From an uncultured Roseburia sp. (GTDB lineage: Bacteria > Bacillota > Clostridia > Lachnospirales > Lachnospiraceae): a stretch of 64,000 bases of DNA. Below the pieces are notes generated by a model. That model had not been told where the DNA came from and made no database searches. It saw only the letters and a program-made list of their open reading frames with translations. The stretch is from the NCBI GenBank assembly GCA_947649645.1, contig CANSSP010000009.1, positions 48,236-112,235 of the forward strand, in the 5' to 3' direction. A program made the translations under genes and the position numbers. How positions within the stretch are numbered: position 1 is the first letter of the stretch; each line of letters opens with the position of its first letter. This document shows positions 62,919 through 64,000 of this stretch, one piece after another.

Positions 62919-64000
62919 ATGTCTGACACAATGATAAAAAAAGTAGCAATTTATTGTCGTGTATCAACACAGGAACAGGCAGAGGAAGGGTATTCTCTTG
63001 AGGAACAGCAGCGTTTAATCCGTGAATATTGCCAGCAGAAAAATTATGAAGTGGCAATGGTTTATGAAGACGCCGGAATCAGTGGAAAGGATATCCGCCA
63101 CCGACCGGCCATGCAGCAGCTTTTGGAGGACGCCTCTAAAAAGAAGTTCCATCTGGTCATGAGCTGGAAGATAAACCGAATTAGCCGGAAATTATCGGAT
63201 GCCATTAAAATTGTAGAAACGTTAGAGAAATATGGAATTGGCTACCAATCTTATTCAGAACCTTTTGAGTCCAGCACGCCAGCCGGGAAAATGCAGTTTC
63301 AGATGATGGCGTTGGTTGGCGAATTTGAACGAAATACCATTGCCCAGAATGTTAAAATGGGCATGAGAGCAAAAGCCATGTCCGGGGAATGGTGCGGTGG
63401 GATTCCACCATTTGGATATTGCTGGGTGACAATGGAGGGTACGGAAAACCATGGAAGAAGAAAGTCAAGACTGGAGGTGGTGGAACGAGAGGCGGAGGCA
63501 GTGCGCCTTATGTTCCAGCTCTATGCTTCCGGAAAGGGATACAAGGCTATTGTGGGACGGATTAACAGGGAAGGCTATCGAACTAAGTTGGATAACGCTT
63601 TTTCAGTGGCACAGATAAAATCAATTCTCACAAATCCGGTATATATTGGGAAGGTGCGTTATGACGTAAGGAGAGACTGGAATGAAAAACGAAGGAACAA
63701 TATCAATCCCAATCCTATTGTTGCAGACGGAAAACATGAAGCAATCATATCAGAGGAGTTATGGGAACAGGTTCAGTTTATGATTTCGCAGAAGAATGGA
63801 AAGCCAGCCAGAATCTACGACGGGGAATATCCGCTGACAGGTATCCTAAAATGCCCTCAATGTGGCGCAGGCATGGTGATTTCCAGGACAACGAACCGAA
63901 ACAAAGACGGCAGCAAACAGAAGCTTACCTATTACGCCTGTGGGAACTGGAAAAATAAAGGAACCACCGTATGCCACAGCAATATGGTCCGGGTAGAAAA
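62919..64000 (+). CDS. Large serine recombinase (Ccr-like), cut by the window edge
   Basis: There are 360 codons here, with no stop before the edge. The catalytic domain begins with KVAIYCRVSTQEQAEEGYSL (nucleophile Ser16), then YEDAGISGKDI, RISRKLSDAI and GEFERNTIAQNV. The recombinase domain follows (GGIPPFGY, VYIGKVRYDV) and a zinc ribbon (LKCPQCGAGM, then YYACGNWKN). This layout is that of phage integrases and staphylococcal Ccr proteins. It is the probable enzyme for integration at rlmH. A hairpin at about 62828-62855 lies upstream. Confidence 0.93.
   Translation, partial: MSDTMIKKVAIYCRVSTQEQAEEGYSLEEQQRLIREYCQQKNYEVAMVYEDAGISGKDIRHRPAMQQLLEDASKKKFHLVMSWKINRISRKLSDAIKIVETLEKYGIGYQSYSEPFESSTPAGKMQFQMMALVGEFERNTIAQNVKMGMRAKAMSGEWCGGIPPFGYCWVTMEGTENHGRRKSRLEVVEREAEAVRLMFQLYASGKGYKAIVGRINREGYRTKLDNAFSVAQIKSILTNPVYIGKVRYDVRRDWNEKRRNNINPNPIVADGKHEAIISEELWEQVQFMISQKNGKPARIYDGEYPLTGILKCPQCGAGMVISRTTNRNKDGSKQKLTYYACGNWKNKGTTVCHSNMVRVE

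Larger units (their letters stand above)
53856..64000. mobile_element. SCC-like integrative element in rlmH, left end and 10 kb of cargo; right end outside the window
   Basis: Support comes from a repeated att-like sequence at the end of rlmH, a shift to A+T-rich sequence and shorter, less familiar genes after it, an HTH repressor near the edge, a primase-helicase, and a large serine recombinase. Staphylococcal SCC elements use the same site and the same enzyme class (Ccr), with a replication gene upstream of ccr. The other boundary is not visible, so total size is unknown. Confidence 0.8.

Overview
The window looks like chromosome from a motile, anaerobic member of the Lachnospiraceae (Clostridium cluster XIVa). 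The evidence is Firmicutes-type gene content and ribosome binding sites, csrA beside flagellin, an [FeFe]-hydrogenase-type protein, formate-tetrahydrofolate ligase with FolD, and several families of unknown function (DUF5688, DUF6179, DUF6323) that I associate with this family. Base composition is fairly balanced up to about 53.9 kb and clearly richer in A+T after that. No species name can be supported from the sequence alone.

Layout. 0-3.5 kb: the start of a LysR regulator, two CobW/COG0523 metal GTPases (one His-rich, one with a YcgQ-like tail) and a DUF5688 protein. 3.6-7.9 kb: a leftward spermidine/putrescine transporter operon, potABCD, behind a cupin-type HTH regulator. 8.1-10.7 kb: tRNA-Thr, uridine kinase, a small protein and a TrpB2-type enzyme. 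10.8-14.2 kb: a two-component system in which regulator and kinase each have a copy of the same direct-repeat promoter. 14.2-17.4 kb: a DUF6323/DUF6179 pair and a chemoreceptor. 17.5-28.3 kb: a long rightward housekeeping run (Maf, FAD oxidoreductase, PrsA-like foldase, UppP, ProB, DUF896, 5-FTHF cyclo-ligase, ProA, a lipoprotein, and a TetM-like GTPase fused to a Rae1/YacP-type NYN nuclease domain). 28.4-30.8 kb: a DtxR-type regulator and a second chemoreceptor. 30.9-33.8 kb: a FimB-size tyrosine recombinase between inverted recombination-site-like repeats, then csrA and flagellin. 33.9-41.8 kb: a hydrogenase-like protein, an RsmF-type methyltransferase, a FeoA-FeoB fusion, a LytTR protein with a degenerate receiver, a FliD-like protein and an unknown protein. 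41.8-44.7 kb: a P-II-like/DUF1538 operon divergent from a MarR gene, with two copies of one operator. 44.8-53.9 kb: a second UppP, FtsK/SpoIIIE, Fhs, FolD, a zinc-ribbon/TPR membrane protein, Xpt and RlmH.

From 53.86 kb to the right edge the window enters an A+T-rich integrative element inserted at the last codons of rlmH, the same kind of site used by staphylococcal SCC elements. It has a 22-bp direct repeat of the rlmH end, an HTH repressor, accessory and very small genes (one gene split by an in-frame TAG), a primase-helicase, a 31-residue protein and a large serine recombinase that runs off the window.

The strongest candidate for an undescribed system is at 30.97-31.69 kb. Two inverted 25-bp sites share a 7-bp centre and enclose both the recombinase gene and an almost consensus sigma-28 promoter. 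In the orientation seen, that promoter points away from csrA-flagellin into a perfect hairpin terminator. Inversion would point it at csrA-flagellin and break the terminator. This resembles the Salmonella Hin switch in logic but uses a tyrosine recombinase.
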